DNA of 64,000 nt from Brachycybe producta (Eukaryota > Arthropoda > Diplopoda > Playtdesmida > Andrognathidae). The notes below the pieces were generated by a model. That model did no database searches, was not told where the DNA came from, and worked only from the letters and a program-made list of their open reading frames with translations. The stretch's first letter is position 1; each line of letters opens with the position of its first letter. Below are positions 9,042-18,901 of this stretch, piece after piece. Location of the stretch: NCBI GenBank assembly GCA_036925085.1, contig JAUPFP010000022.1, positions 1,999,501-2,063,500 of the forward strand, written 5' to 3'. The translations under genes were made by a program, and so were the position numbers.

Positions 9042-9571
9042 ATAGAGCTCGGATTATTATGCATTATCAAAAGCAAATGTTTCAATTTATTGCCAAAGAA
9101 ACATGTGACAAACATTTAGAAATCGGGACGAACTTCAGTTGGCTCCGCCCTTTTTATGACGACCGGCAACTTCTAATTGGTTTGTTGTGTGGTTTGACGT
9201 TGAAAAGGGCGGAGCATGTGACCTTCAGACTACATAAACAACCAATTAGAAGTTGCCGGTCGTCATAAAAAGGGGCGGAGCCAACTTCTGTTCGTCCCGA
9301 TTTCTAAATGCCTGTCCATATGTGACGGATTAGAGCAATTGCAATTAGGCCTATACTTGATTTTAATCAAAAAGGCTGGTTAGAGGCTAGATGCCTTGTT
9401 ACTATCAGTTGTCTACTAGAGTTTCAATCTCTTAACTAATGTTTTTGATTTAAAAAACAAACAAACATAATTATTGTTGGTTGACGTAAACGGAATTGTT
9501 ACTTCATAATTGGATCTTGAACCACAGATTGAGAAACATTTGCTTAAAATTGCATAAAAATCCGAGCCTTA
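9042..9571. repeat. Family D foldback, split by family A
   Basis: Left end GAGCTCGGATTATTATGCA (9045-9063) and right end TGCATAAAAATCCGAGCC are inverted. The interior word GGCTGGTTAGAGGCTAGATG identifies the family (other copies at 25331, 39119, 54880, 55600, 58378 and 59965). The element is interrupted at 9111-9316 by a family A MITE. Confidence 0.7.
9111..9316. mobile_element. Family A hAT-like MITE, copy 1
   Basis: About 205 bp and almost fully palindromic. The arms contain GAAATCGGGACGAAC, TTGGCTCCGCCC and CGACCGGCAACTTCTAATTG, mirrored on the right. Flanks CATGTGAC and TATGTGAC suggest an 8-bp target duplication with one mismatch, as expected for hAT. It carries no transposase. Confidence 0.8.
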
Positions 9572-9808
9572 CTTATTAGTTATTACAATTACAAAAAGTA
9601 TTCTGCTAGCAGCCAAATAAGCCTATGGCAGAGGGACATACAAGTCCACATGCAGCATTAAGCATTGTCAAGCACATAATTACAAATAAACAGAATAAAA
9701 AGTACAATTTAATAAGATACACACAGTGTTTCAAAAGTAGAATAGTCACATTATGAATCAAGTAATTCGGTTACAAAAAACCTAAATTGAGAAGTCAAAA
9801 TTAAAATT

Positions 9809-9814
9809 TTTATT
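9809..9814 (-). terminator. Poly(A) signal AATAAA of methyltransferase copy 5
   Basis: Minus-strand AATAAA about 65 bases after the stop of the fifth gene, in the conserved 3' flank. Confidence 0.65.
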
Positions 9815-9878
9815 TTGCCTGAAAAAATCTGAAGAAAAAAAAAATTCAAGAGAACAAATTTAATAATATAAAAAGCAA

Positions 9879-10715
9879 TTAAGGTGACCTGCCCATTAAA
9901 TAAAAATATTTAAATTTCAGGTGGACGGTGGCTTCGTTCGGATCGACAATTTCATCGTCTCCGCAAACCAACTTCAATATTTTGTGTTCGAGCTCACGAA
10001 TGAAATTTAACGCCTCTTCGGGCTTATCTTTATAAAAGTTCTGATACCCAGCCCAACTGGTGAGCGCACCGATGACATACGAAACGGGAACTTCAACGGC
10101 GGGAGAGTCGACGTCGACGCGAACTGCATCCTCGAACGGAAAGTCTATATTTCTGTAACCTTGACTAATCCATTCTATTGCTCGTCGTGTATACGAATAA
10201 ATTGTACGTTGGAAGCATTCCGGCACAAGTTCGTAAAGTCTTTTCGATAAGATCGGATTAGTCGGATGACAAAGTTGTTCACCCGCGTGACCGAGCACGA
10301 CTATCGCACCGTCCGGTGCCAAAACGCGTTTTACTTCGGCATAAAACTTGGGCAAATCGAACCAATGGACACACACGGCTCCCATGAGCAGATCCACCGA
10401 TTTATCGGAAGCAACCTCGGCAAGATTTTCTGCGTACGCCACTTTGAAAGTGACATTTGATGGAAGTTCAGGTTCCTTAAGGATTTCGGCTAACTGAGCT
10501 TCACTGACGTCCGTGCCGATTATCGATTCGAAATAATCGGCTAAACCGATCGTGTTCTGTCCAGAACCACAACCAACGTCGATGGCCAGTCGCAATGGTT
10601 TCGGCCGTTTTTCTTGAACATACCGGACAACATCCTTCATGATAAATGTGGGGGTTTTGGGACGGTAGAATTTGTAAAGTGCAGCATGTTCGCCACCCTC
10701 AAAACTACGATGCAT
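9879..10715 (-). CDS. Class I SAM-dependent methyltransferase, array copy 5
   Basis: 278 residues, start MHRSFEGGEH. Motif I IDVGCGSGQ, GTD and SVDLLMGAVCVHWFD are present. It is one of the more divergent copies: IMKDVVRYV replaces the usual IIKDIVRYV, the end is FKYFYLMGRSP, and the variable block after ELVPECF is QRTIYSYTRRAIEWISQGYR. It shares VEVPVS with copy 6 and the pseudogene, so these three are sister copies at the right end of the array. It has an AATAAA signal downstream and the GCAGGGTTC-type 5' flank. The substrate is unknown. Confidence 0.9.
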   Translation of the reverse strand: MHRSFEGGEHAALYKFYRPKTPTFIMKDVVRYVQEKRPKPLRLAIDVGCGSGQNTIGLADYFESIIGTDVSEAQLAEILKEPELPSNVTFKVAYAENLAEVASDKSVDLLMGAVCVHWFDLPKFYAEVKRVLAPDGAIVVLGHAGEQLCHPTNPILSKRLYELVPECFQRTIYSYTRRAIEWISQGYRNIDFPFEDAVRVDVDSPAVEVPVSYVIGALTSWAGYQNFYKDKPEEALNFIRELEHKILKLVCGDDEIVDPNEATVHLKFKYFYLMGRSP

Positions 10716-10740
10716 TTTCCTATTGCAATATCATCAATAC

Positions 10741-11000
10741 CGCACTTAACTTCAACTTGAATCCTCTAAGCAGGGTTCTAACATAAAAAAACTTGTTCAA
10801 ATGAACTTAATAAAACAGGGGGGGGGGCGCCTTGTTCTGAAGATTCAAGATGAAAGTTAAATGCTAATTTTCAAATTTAAGAAAATCAGTTCACCCTCAA
10901 CGAGAACCCAGTTGAGAGTTCAAAAGTTGCACCATAAAAATACTCTCAAAAATGTTCCTTAACTCTTCTAGTTTCTAACATAATTTTAAAAGTTTCACAT
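10741..11000. repeat. 5' flank of copy 5 (shared with copies 4 and 6) ending in a family H arm
   Basis: Contains TCCTCTAAGCAGGGTTCTAA and GAGAACCCAGTTGAGAGTTC, homologous to the flank of copy 4, then AACTCTTCTAGTTTCTAAC at about 10964. A G-run at about 10819-10826 sits at the place of a shorter G-run in copy 4. Confidence 0.5.
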
Positions 11001-12029
11001 TTAAAAACAAACCACTAACAGAAAAAATCCAAACTGAACTTTTATTTAAAATAAAGGTCATCTACAAAAACAAGGATTATATATAAAAAACAGGGTCAAA
11101 GTTCAGAAGAGATCAAAAACGAACGAATATCAGTATGTAGGCCCCCCCCACAATAACGTGTGACTCAAAACAAGATGCGCTATGAGAACATTCCGTGCCA
11201 ATTCTATCTTTACAAAAAATAAATATTTTTTACTTTCCGAAATTGTGATCCCTAATTCAGTTTTACTTAAATGTAAAATATTTTGTAATTTTTTAGCTAA
11301 AAAATTTCATAGCACCCCATTGGATTCATGAAAATATACACACAGATTACAGACACATGATTGGCAAATTCGAATATCAGCGGTGACAGACCAGATTTCA
11401 TCAACCTGGCCACGTGGATTCCAACTGATTGCATGGAGGGAAAGAGAGAAAAACAGGAAGATCGATCTCTACATATAGATTAGACGGCTGCAATATAAAT
11501 GACCCCCCTGCAAACAAGTCACCCAAAACGTGGGAGTCACAAAAGAATATAAAGAGTACCTTGAAGAGAGGCTGTAAAATTAAAGCTCACTAACTACTCA
11601 CGCAAGACGTTTTTCTCTAACATAAAGTTGAGCTACCTCTATGTGTTAGTAATAATTTAAATAAAAAAAAGTTAAAATTACATAATAATGAAAATAATAA
11701 CAATCCTCCCAATTGTGACCCAGATACTTATTAATGAGACTCAAAAAAAAAAATTTAATATTATCTAAGAGGGTCAAATAAAAGTTCAATTTGTCATAAT
11801 TCTTATGACAGTATCATAAAACGGGTTATATAACTAAATTTATCAAAGTTCCAATTTCACATCAAAGTTTCAGTCTAAATAATCTTTGGTTTGAAGTGCT
11901 TGATCTATTTTTTAAAGCAACTTTCTTGGAAAGTAATTTAAAGCTTCGTACAGAGCGGATAATAATCGCGGACACACACACACGTATATCCAGCGACTCC
12001 ACTCCACACAACATCTTCGCCGAACACAG
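11001..12029. other. Gap without a recognised gene
   Basis: AT-rich. A GC-richer patch at 11380-11480 has no convincing reading frame. I can support nothing more here. Confidence 0.4.
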
Positions 12030-12310
12030 CGACCTTTGCGCGTCCAAACCGAATTCAGTGTCTGTTGTTCACATAGGCCTACACGAAATAATAAATCACA
12101 ATAAAAATGAATTTCACTATTTTCATTCACCCGTCACGATAAAAATCCTTCGTCTCTTGTTCGCTTTCTAGGTACATGTGGACCGAGCATCGTGCGATGT
12201 TTTCCATTTGAAGTGGAGAAACAGAGAAACAAGCGGTGTCGTCAACACAGCCGGATACTCGGACAATGTTGCCTTGTATCCGCAAAGGCGTCTTCAGTCA
12301 TTGGTGACAA
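12030..12310 (+). repeat. Left arm of a large imperfect inverted repeat
   Basis: GCGTCCAAACCGAATTCAGT (near 12038) is inverted at about 13755, and GAAACAGAGAAACAAGC (near 12219) is inverted at about 13632. The two arms enclose about 1.2 kb that includes a family A MITE and the methyltransferase pseudogene. This could be a long foldback element or an inverted segmental duplication. Confidence 0.55.
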
Positions 12311-12398
12311 TGTTTTCGGCGATTATCGCTCGATCTATACAATTGCTCAAGAACGTGTTTTATATAGCGATACCTTCCCGCTTAACGTTACGTACCTC

Positions 12399-12605
12399 GC
12401 AGGCATTTAGACATCGGGACGAATTTCAGTTGGCTCCGCCCTTTTTATGACGACCGGCAACTTCTAATTGGTTTGTTGTGTGGTTCGACGTTGAAAAAGG
12501 GCGGAGCATGTGACGTCAGACTGCATAACCAACCAATTAGAAGTTGCGTTCGTCATAAAAAGTGTGGAGCCAACTGAAGTTCGTCCCTATTTCTAAATGC
12601 CTGTC
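12399..12605. mobile_element. Family A hAT-like MITE, copy 2
   Basis: Starts CAGGCATTTAG and ends CTAAATGCCTG, with the same internal palindrome as copy 1. Flanks CGTACCTC and GTTACCTC agree at 6 of 8 positions, compatible with a decayed 8-bp target duplication. Confidence 0.75.
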
Positions 12606-12772
12606 GTTACCTCTGAGAAAGATACCACGTTATAACGTAGTTGACCAAACTCTATATAGTTTTGTACAAAAGAGCATTTACATTTGCAACGACTCCAATG
12701 ATGACTTAGTTAACGATACAGAAAATCCCTATCCCTATAGTTAAACGAGGAATAACTAACCCTATCAAAACA

Positions 12773-13030
12773 TTAACGAGCTCAGCAAATTAAATAAAAA
12801 TATTCATATTTTAGGATGAACGGTTACTTCGCTCAATTCGACAACTTCATCATGTCCGCAAACCGACTTTAATATTTTCTGTTCCAGATCACGAATTAAA
12901 TCTAACGCCTCTTTGGGGTTTTTCTCTATAAAACATCTGATAGCCAGTGTAACTGGTGAGCGAACCGATGACATGCAAAACGGGAACTTCTACGACGGGT
13001 GAATCGACGTCGATGCGAATAACGATTCAT
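12773..13030 (-). pseudogene. Methyltransferase pseudogene with large internal deletion
   Basis: The start region MNRY (as in copy 6, with the same CCTACT upstream) joins directly to the equivalent of residue ~199 (RIDVDSP). About 195 codons, including every SAM-binding motif, are missing. The remaining tail (VEVPV, GYQMFYREK, ALDLIRDLEQKIL) carries one extra base in the codons after FYREK and another near the VTVH codons, where it creates an early TGA. It is a dead copy located in array order between copies 5 and 6, closest to copy 6. I see no AATAAA signal in the usual place. Confidence 0.88.
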
Positions 13031-13135
13031 TTTCCTACTACTCGCAAAATATCCTGTTGGCAAAATATATTGACACAAAAAATAATTTCAAACTTTAAAA
13101 TGAAAAGCCACACACTAAAAAGCAAGTACTGAACT

Positions 13136-13166
13136 CACCACCACCACCACCACCACCACCACCACA
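13136..13166 (+). repeat. (CCA)n microsatellite
   Basis: About ten CCA/CAC triplets, in the same relative place as the shorter tract at 8766. It was probably inherited from the duplicated gene unit. Confidence 0.75.
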
Positions 13167-13551
13167 GCCAATACCCAAACTGAAATAACTATATTTAAAT
13201 TCAAGGCCATAATCACAATTGAAAGTCAAATTAAAAACTGAGTCAAAGATCACAAAAGAAAACAAAAATCAAACCAAATTTGCATCAGAAGAGTTCAAAA
13301 ACCCTTGGAACATTCCTTGCAAAAACTCTTGAGTGTGGCCAATGGATGGTACCATGCACTAATGCTTAGAGCTTACACAGTATAACACGAGTTAAAAGAT
13401 ACGGCCTGCTTTGCCTAATTCGCTTTCGGTAGAACTGGTCCAACATCCTTCAACTAAGAGGCTGCGAGATATGTAGACATTTTAGCCAAAATTATAAAGC
13501 CTATACTGTAGTACAGGCCGGGCGATAATCTAGGGTCGACGGCGATGTTTC

Positions 13552-13780
13552 CAGCCAACTGGAGACGTCTTTGCGAATATAAAGCAACATCGCTCAAGTA
13601 CCCGTCAGCTTGACATTAAAGAGTTTTGCTTGTTTCTCTGTTTCCCCACTTAAAATGGAAAACATTCCTCAGTCAGTAACTAGAAGCGAATACAAATGCA
13701 ACACTTAACACCACCGGCAGTCAACAAATTCCATTGCAGATGTAAACAACGAATACTGAATTCGGTTTGGACGCTCAACA
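13552..13780 (-). repeat. Right arm of the large imperfect inverted repeat
   Basis: Mirror of 12030-12310: GAATTCGGTTTGGACGC and GCTTGTTTCTCTGTTTC are reverse complements of words in the left arm. Spacing differs between the arms, so the structure is old. Confidence 0.5.
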
Positions 13781-13940
13781 TTACTGGCCACATGTATTCA
13801 GATACAAAAATCACTGTGCCCCATGAAAATGTTGTCAAGTCACTCGATACAAGTGTCCGGCAATTGTTACCTGGTCTGTAATTTGTTGTATTTTGGTATA
13901 ATAAAAAAAACATACAAGAAAAGACAAAAACAACTTTTTT

Positions 13941-13946
13941 TTTATT
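13941..13946 (-). terminator. Poly(A) signal AATAAA of methyltransferase copy 6
   Basis: Minus-strand AATAAA about 50 bases after the stop of the last array gene, in the conserved 3' flank. Confidence 0.65.
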
Positions 13947-13995
13947 TCGCATAAAGAAAATTAAACAGAACAAATGTTTAAACATAAATAAGCAA

Positions 13996-14832
13996 TTAAC
14001 GTGACCTTCCCATTAAATAAAAATATTCATATTTAAGGTGGACGGTGACTTTGTTCGGATCGCCAATCTCGTCTTGTCCGCAAATCAGCGCCAATATTTT
14101 GTTTTCCAAATCACGAATCAAATCTAATGCCTCTTCCGGCTTTTCTCTATAAAAGTTCTGATATGCAGACCAAGTGGTGATTGCTCCGATGACATGCGAA
14201 ACGGGAACTTCAACGATAGGCGAGTCGACGTCGACACGGACCGTGTCCTCGAATGGAAAATCCAGATTCCTGTAACTTTGACGAAGAGAATGTAAGGCCG
14301 GTGAAGCATAAAAACTAGTTTGCTTAGTAAAGTATTCCGGAACAAGTTCGTGAAGTCTTTTCGATAGGATCGGATCAGTTGGATGACATAGTATTTCGCC
14401 CACGCAACCCAGCACAACTATCGTGCCATTGTGTGCCAAAACGCGTTTTACTTCTGCATAGAACTTGGGCAAATCGAACCAATGGACACACACGGCACCA
14501 ATGAGCATATCGACGGATTTATCGGAGACAATCTCGGCAAGGTTTTCTGCGGATGCCACTTTGAAAGTGACATTTGAAAGAATTTCAGGTTCCTCGAAGA
14601 TTTTGGCCAGCTGAGCTTCACTGATGTCCGTGCCGATTATCGATTCGAAATAATCGGCGAAACCGATCGTGTTCTGTCCAGAACCACAACCGACGTCGAT
14701 GGCCAGTCGCAATGGTTTCGGCCGTTTTTCTTGAACATACCGTACAATGTCCTTCGTGATAAATGTGGGCGTTTTTGGACGATATAATTTGTAAAGTGCA
14801 GCATGTTCATCACCCTCAAAATAACGATTCAT
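13996..14832 (-). CDS. Class I SAM-dependent methyltransferase, array copy 6
   Basis: 278 residues, start MNRYFEGDEH. Motif I IDVGCGSGQ, GTD and SVDMLIGAVCVHWFD are complete. Distinctive changes include ITKDIVRYV, FEEPEILSNV and the variable block TKQTSFYASPALHSLRQSYR after ELVPEYF. It shares VEVPVSHVIGA with copy 5 and the pseudogene. It is the right-most, and therefore the most upstream, member of the minus-strand array. The flank contains the shared CTAGGCACTTGAAC segment, and an AATAAA signal lies downstream. The likely role is as for the other copies, with an unknown and possibly different substrate. Confidence 0.9.
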   Translation of the reverse strand: MNRYFEGDEHAALYKLYRPKTPTFITKDIVRYVQEKRPKPLRLAIDVGCGSGQNTIGFADYFESIIGTDISEAQLAKIFEEPEILSNVTFKVASAENLAEIVSDKSVDMLIGAVCVHWFDLPKFYAEVKRVLAHNGTIVVLGCVGEILCHPTDPILSKRLHELVPEYFTKQTSFYASPALHSLRQSYRNLDFPFEDTVRVDVDSPIVEVPVSHVIGAITTWSAYQNFYREKPEEALDLIRDLENKILALICGQDEIGDPNKVTVHLKYEYFYLMGRSR

Positions 14833-16282
14833 TTTCCTACTGCAGAGAAATATACTGCAGTCAATGTATAAAGTAACTAAAAAAAACTAGGCACTTGAAC
14901 TTTAATCTTGAACTCTCTCTAGCAGAGTTCCAAAAGAGCGTTTTAAAACTGCTCAGAGGGTATAAAAATTGAGTTTCTAGTACTAAGTTTCGTTCTTGAA
15001 ATTAGGCCAACGTTTGTAAGAAGAAAAAAACTAAAAGTTAGTTAGAAACTAGAACAGTATATATATATAATGGAAACAGGACCTTCTTTAAATTTACGAA
15101 TTATTTTTCTTTACAAAAATAGCTAAATAAAGTTAAGTTTTATTCTAGTTTTTAAAACACTTTCAAGTTAATCATAATTTTTTCTCTCCAAAAGGCTAAG
15201 AATTCCTATTAAACCAGAGGTTCCGCGGGTCAATTAGGCTAACACACATTAAAAGCCAAGTTAAAATGTTAATTAACTCTTCTAGTTTTCTAAAACACTT
15301 TAAATTTCTTCGTAAATTATAATTCATAATTCAATTTTTAAGTTTTAAGAAGAAAAAAAAAAGCTTAAAAAATCCATACTTATTAAAATGTCAGTCAAAC
15401 AAACAGAAACAAAACTACTGAAGACCTGCAGCACCACAGTTTGTCAGTCAAAAAATACAAACTGAACTTAACTTACATAATTTTCAAATAAAGGTCATTT
15501 AGAAAACTTAACCTCTTGGGTCAAAGTTCACAAAACACAAAAAAAAAAAAAGCGGAAATGAAGCAACAACTTTTGTTACCAAGAATCCTATTTGTTGTAC
15601 TTAGATAACATGGAAAAGAAAAAAAAAATCCCCTCCAACTGTGCCCGGCCCGCCCCCCCCCCACCCCCACCCTTTTCACAGATTTAATAAGACCACAAAT
15701 ATATTTTAATATTATATGACAGGGCAAATAAAAAAAAAAGTTCAATTTGAAAGATGACACCATATAAAATCAATTTTTCTTCATTCTCTATTGCTTCCCT
15801 CTTATTTCATATTATTACCATTATTGTTATTATTATTATGACTACAAAAAGATGTAACTTTCACACAACCTACCCTTCCTTATCATAATGCTTTTGTATA
15901 TACAATCAATAAAATAGTGAATGATTTTGCAATTTTATAGTACATTTTGTACTATATTATACAGTATATATAGAAAAGTGAATATAAATTGGTAAGACGA
16001 ATACAAGTTTATGTCTGTGTTATGTGTGTGACCTCTTCTAGTCTGTATGTGTGTACAATATTTTTCAGAAGAAAAAAAAAGGTTTTATCAAGAGTTAGGG
16101 CCTGGATCACACGTGCGTAAAAAAAGCAGAAAATAGTTATAGGAATAAAAATCACTATCTACATTTATGTTTTCCTTCGCTTTCAGGGGTTTTTACACAT
16201 TACAACAGAAAATATTTCAAGACAGTTTGATGACGTCATTTGTCTGTAATGCTGTATGCAATGCATTAGCTGTATGATCGTA
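14833..16282. other. Gap upstream of the array
   Basis: The shared 5' flank runs to about 15000. Family H-type arms occur near 15046 (minus orientation), 15143 and 15279. A C-run lies at about 15652-15670, and the rest is AT-rich. No gene is supported. Confidence 0.45.
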
Positions 16283-16886
16283 ATGCCTAGTACACACCTG
16301 ACAATTTAAATGCATTTAAATAATAAACGTGTTCTACAGAGCCCTGTGAAGGACTAACAAACAATATGTCGAATTCAATTTATTCAATTAATAATCTCAA
16401 AATATTGAGTTCATACTTAAATATAATATAGAAACTATTGACAAAGTATTGATTTAGTATTTCAATTTAAAATATTAATAATAAAGTCAATTTCTATTTG
16501 GTGTTCATGTCCTTAACTGGATTCCGTATAATTCACTTAAACACATTTAATTTGAATTCATTTAACTCATGCGTGTGTACACGATATAACGCGAGCGTTA
16601 AATGTATTAAAATTAAATATGTTTAGGTGAATCATACGGAATCCAGTTAAGGACACATAAACCAAATAAAAATTGACTTTAATTATTAATATTTTAAATT
16701 GAAATACTAAATCAATATTTTGTCAATAGTTTATATAATTATATTTAAGTATTAACTAAATATTTTCAGTTTATTAACTGAATAAATTGAATTCGACATA
16801 TTGTTTGTTTGTCCTTCGCAAGGCTCTGTAGAACACGTTTATTATTTAAACGCATTTAAATTATTAGGTGTGTGTACTAGGTATAT
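16283..16886. mobile_element. Two family B elements, inverted and abutting
   Basis: 16283-16588 is a minus-orientation copy (CCTAGTACACACCTG through CATGCGTGTGTACAC). 16589-16886 is a plus-orientation copy ending GTGTGTACTAGGTATA. Both carry TACGGAATCCAGTTAAGGAC and ACAGAGCC-type words. The join GATATAACGC lies between their inner ends, giving a palindrome of about 600 bp. Confidence 0.8.
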
Positions 16887-17727
16887 TAAGCTAGCTACCT
16901 TTCTAGTTTTTAAAACACATTCAAGTTTCTCTTCATTTTGTTTCCTTAAAAAACAACAACAGAATAATGAAGAGTTCGTTCGGAGAGAGGCGTTTTACCA
17001 CTTGTTTAAAACCACATTTTTGTTTTGTTTTTTTGTTTTTTTTTAAAAAAAGAAAAGATTGATTTTTTAAAATAAATTCAACCTTAAAAACCTGAACCAA
17101 AAAGTTCTCGTAACCTTTAGGTTATATTCGGCACAAATTAAAATAAAAAATAAGGCACATACAAAGTCATACACACACAACAAAAGATTTATTTAATTTT
17201 TCAATTTTATGTGTGTCTGTGGCTAACCAGCTATTTTTTTTACAAAAAAATGTTCAAAACAGAAGAAGACGATGATTATGAAAAGAAAACAAATGAAAAC
17301 ACACAAAAAAAAAATTAAATGAACTTTGAAAAATATAACAGAAAAAAAAGGAGATCAGAAAGGTTAATTAAAGGTGGTCACGAAACAATTTCTCTTTTTT
17401 TTCTTCTCAATTCTCATCTCGTAATTTGGAAGCTGCTTTTTCTAATGTCATAAATATAAAACAGTAGAATTTATATTAAAAAAAAATAGCAAAATAAAGA
17501 ATAACGAAAAAAAAAAAAATGTATCAAAAAATTAATTATGAGAGTTTCGAAATTGTATGTTGTTTTTTGCCAAGTTGTAATGTGAACTTCTATTATTATT
17601 ATTTTACTTTTTTCAAAGTTTACTTTTAATGTTGTTCGCATTTCTAAGAAAAATTCTTAGAAATAAGAAATTAATAATTTTCCCACCTTACGAAAAAAGA
17701 AAAAAAAAAACTCCGCAGAAATTGCGA
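16887..17727. other. AT-rich stretch with a family H arm
   Basis: CTTTCTAGTTTTTAAAACAC at about 16899 is the family H arm. Beyond it are A-runs and T-runs with no gene. Confidence 0.4.
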
Positions 17728-17896
17728 CAGGCATTTAGAAATCGGGACGAACACAAGTTGGCCCCGCCCTTTTTATGACGACCGGCAACTTATAATTGGT
17801 TGGTTATATAGTCTGACGTCACATGCTCCGCCCTTTTCAACGTCGAACCACACAACAAACCAATAAGAAGGGCGGAGCCAACTTGTGTTTTGACCC
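17728..17896. mobile_element. Family A MITE, copy 3, right end lost
   Basis: CAGGCATTTAGAAATCGGG begins a normal left arm. The right arm stops after CGGAGCCAACTTGTG, without the terminal GTCCCGATTTC-type sequence. Confidence 0.75.
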
Positions 17897-18002
17897 TGGT
17901 TCAAAAACTACCATTTTTAGAACTGATTTCTAAGAATTATGCAAATAATTTTGGGGAATATTTTCTGTATTATTACCTGTCACGAGCCTTAAGAAAACTA
18001 GA

Positions 18003-18165
18003 ACACCACTAAGCCCATGAAGCCGACAAAACCCACCAGATGCTCATATGAGGCATATGAAACACGAGGCACAAAAATAGTACCCATAAGCCCATCAGAT
18101 CCATAAAAAGCCCACAAAGATCATCAGACCCATGAGGTCCAACCAAAGCCCATGGCCTTTTTTTT
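18003..18165. repeat. Degenerate minisatellite related to 30640-31170
   Basis: Irregular repeats of CCCATAAGC, CCATCAGATCC and AAAGCCCA. The same vocabulary builds the 27-bp array at 30.8 kb. Confidence 0.55.
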
Positions 18166-18610
18166 TTCACACAAAAGAGAACAATTTTCAGATTTGAAGT
18201 TTTATCATAATTTTGATAAACAATTCTTTTAATAAAAATTACAATCATTGATAATTATCATCAATGTCTAGACTTTATAGCTGAGAAATTTCAAAGAACA
18301 GAAATCAAATAGACCTAGAAAATTAAAGTTGAAAAATTGGCTTTAAAATTTGAATTACATAATTTGGATTACAACATACTTAATTGACTTATAGGCCGAA
18401 ATTCAAAAAGAAAATTTGACACTGAACGAACTCTGGTTATTCTGCTTTTGGCAGAGCAACCACTTAAAAGTATTTTCAAGATGATACCTTTCAAGAGTTA
18501 TATCCTAGTTTTTAAAACACTTAAGCTCTTTTTTCTTAATTTTCCGCACGAAAGATCAGAGTTTGAAGGGCATTTTTACACTTTGTATCACCGCAAAGTG
18601 GTTAACGTTG

Positions 18611-18742
18611 CTTGCTTCACACGAACCAATTGGTGGCCACCGATGGCATGCTGTCGGTTTGAAAACGGTGATTCATGTGAACAACCTATAAAAACAACCA
18701 CTTTATATGGCGACAGAAAGTGGCTCGTGTGAAGCTGGCAAG
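18611..18742. repeat. Small inverted-repeat element
   Basis: CTTGCTTCACACGAACCA at the left is mirrored by TGGCTCGTGTGAAGC at the right, with a second mirrored pair further in. About 130 bp, with MITE-like structure and no coding content. Confidence 0.5.
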
Positions 18743-18901
18743 AAACTAGCAACTTAAAACCCTCTGAACAAGGTTTCAACATATAATAATCCAGTTTTAT
18801 TGAAAAGTAAGAATCATGTTCGGAAAGGTTTCAAGTTGAATTTCAAGTGTCAAGTCTCCTTTAATTTCAATTTCGTACCTTATAACAAAAAAAAAATACT
18901 A

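Noticed and set aside
12178-12450. Overlapping plus-strand frames of 72-90 codons
   Set aside because: They run from an inverted-repeat arm into a family A MITE, so no real gene is likely.
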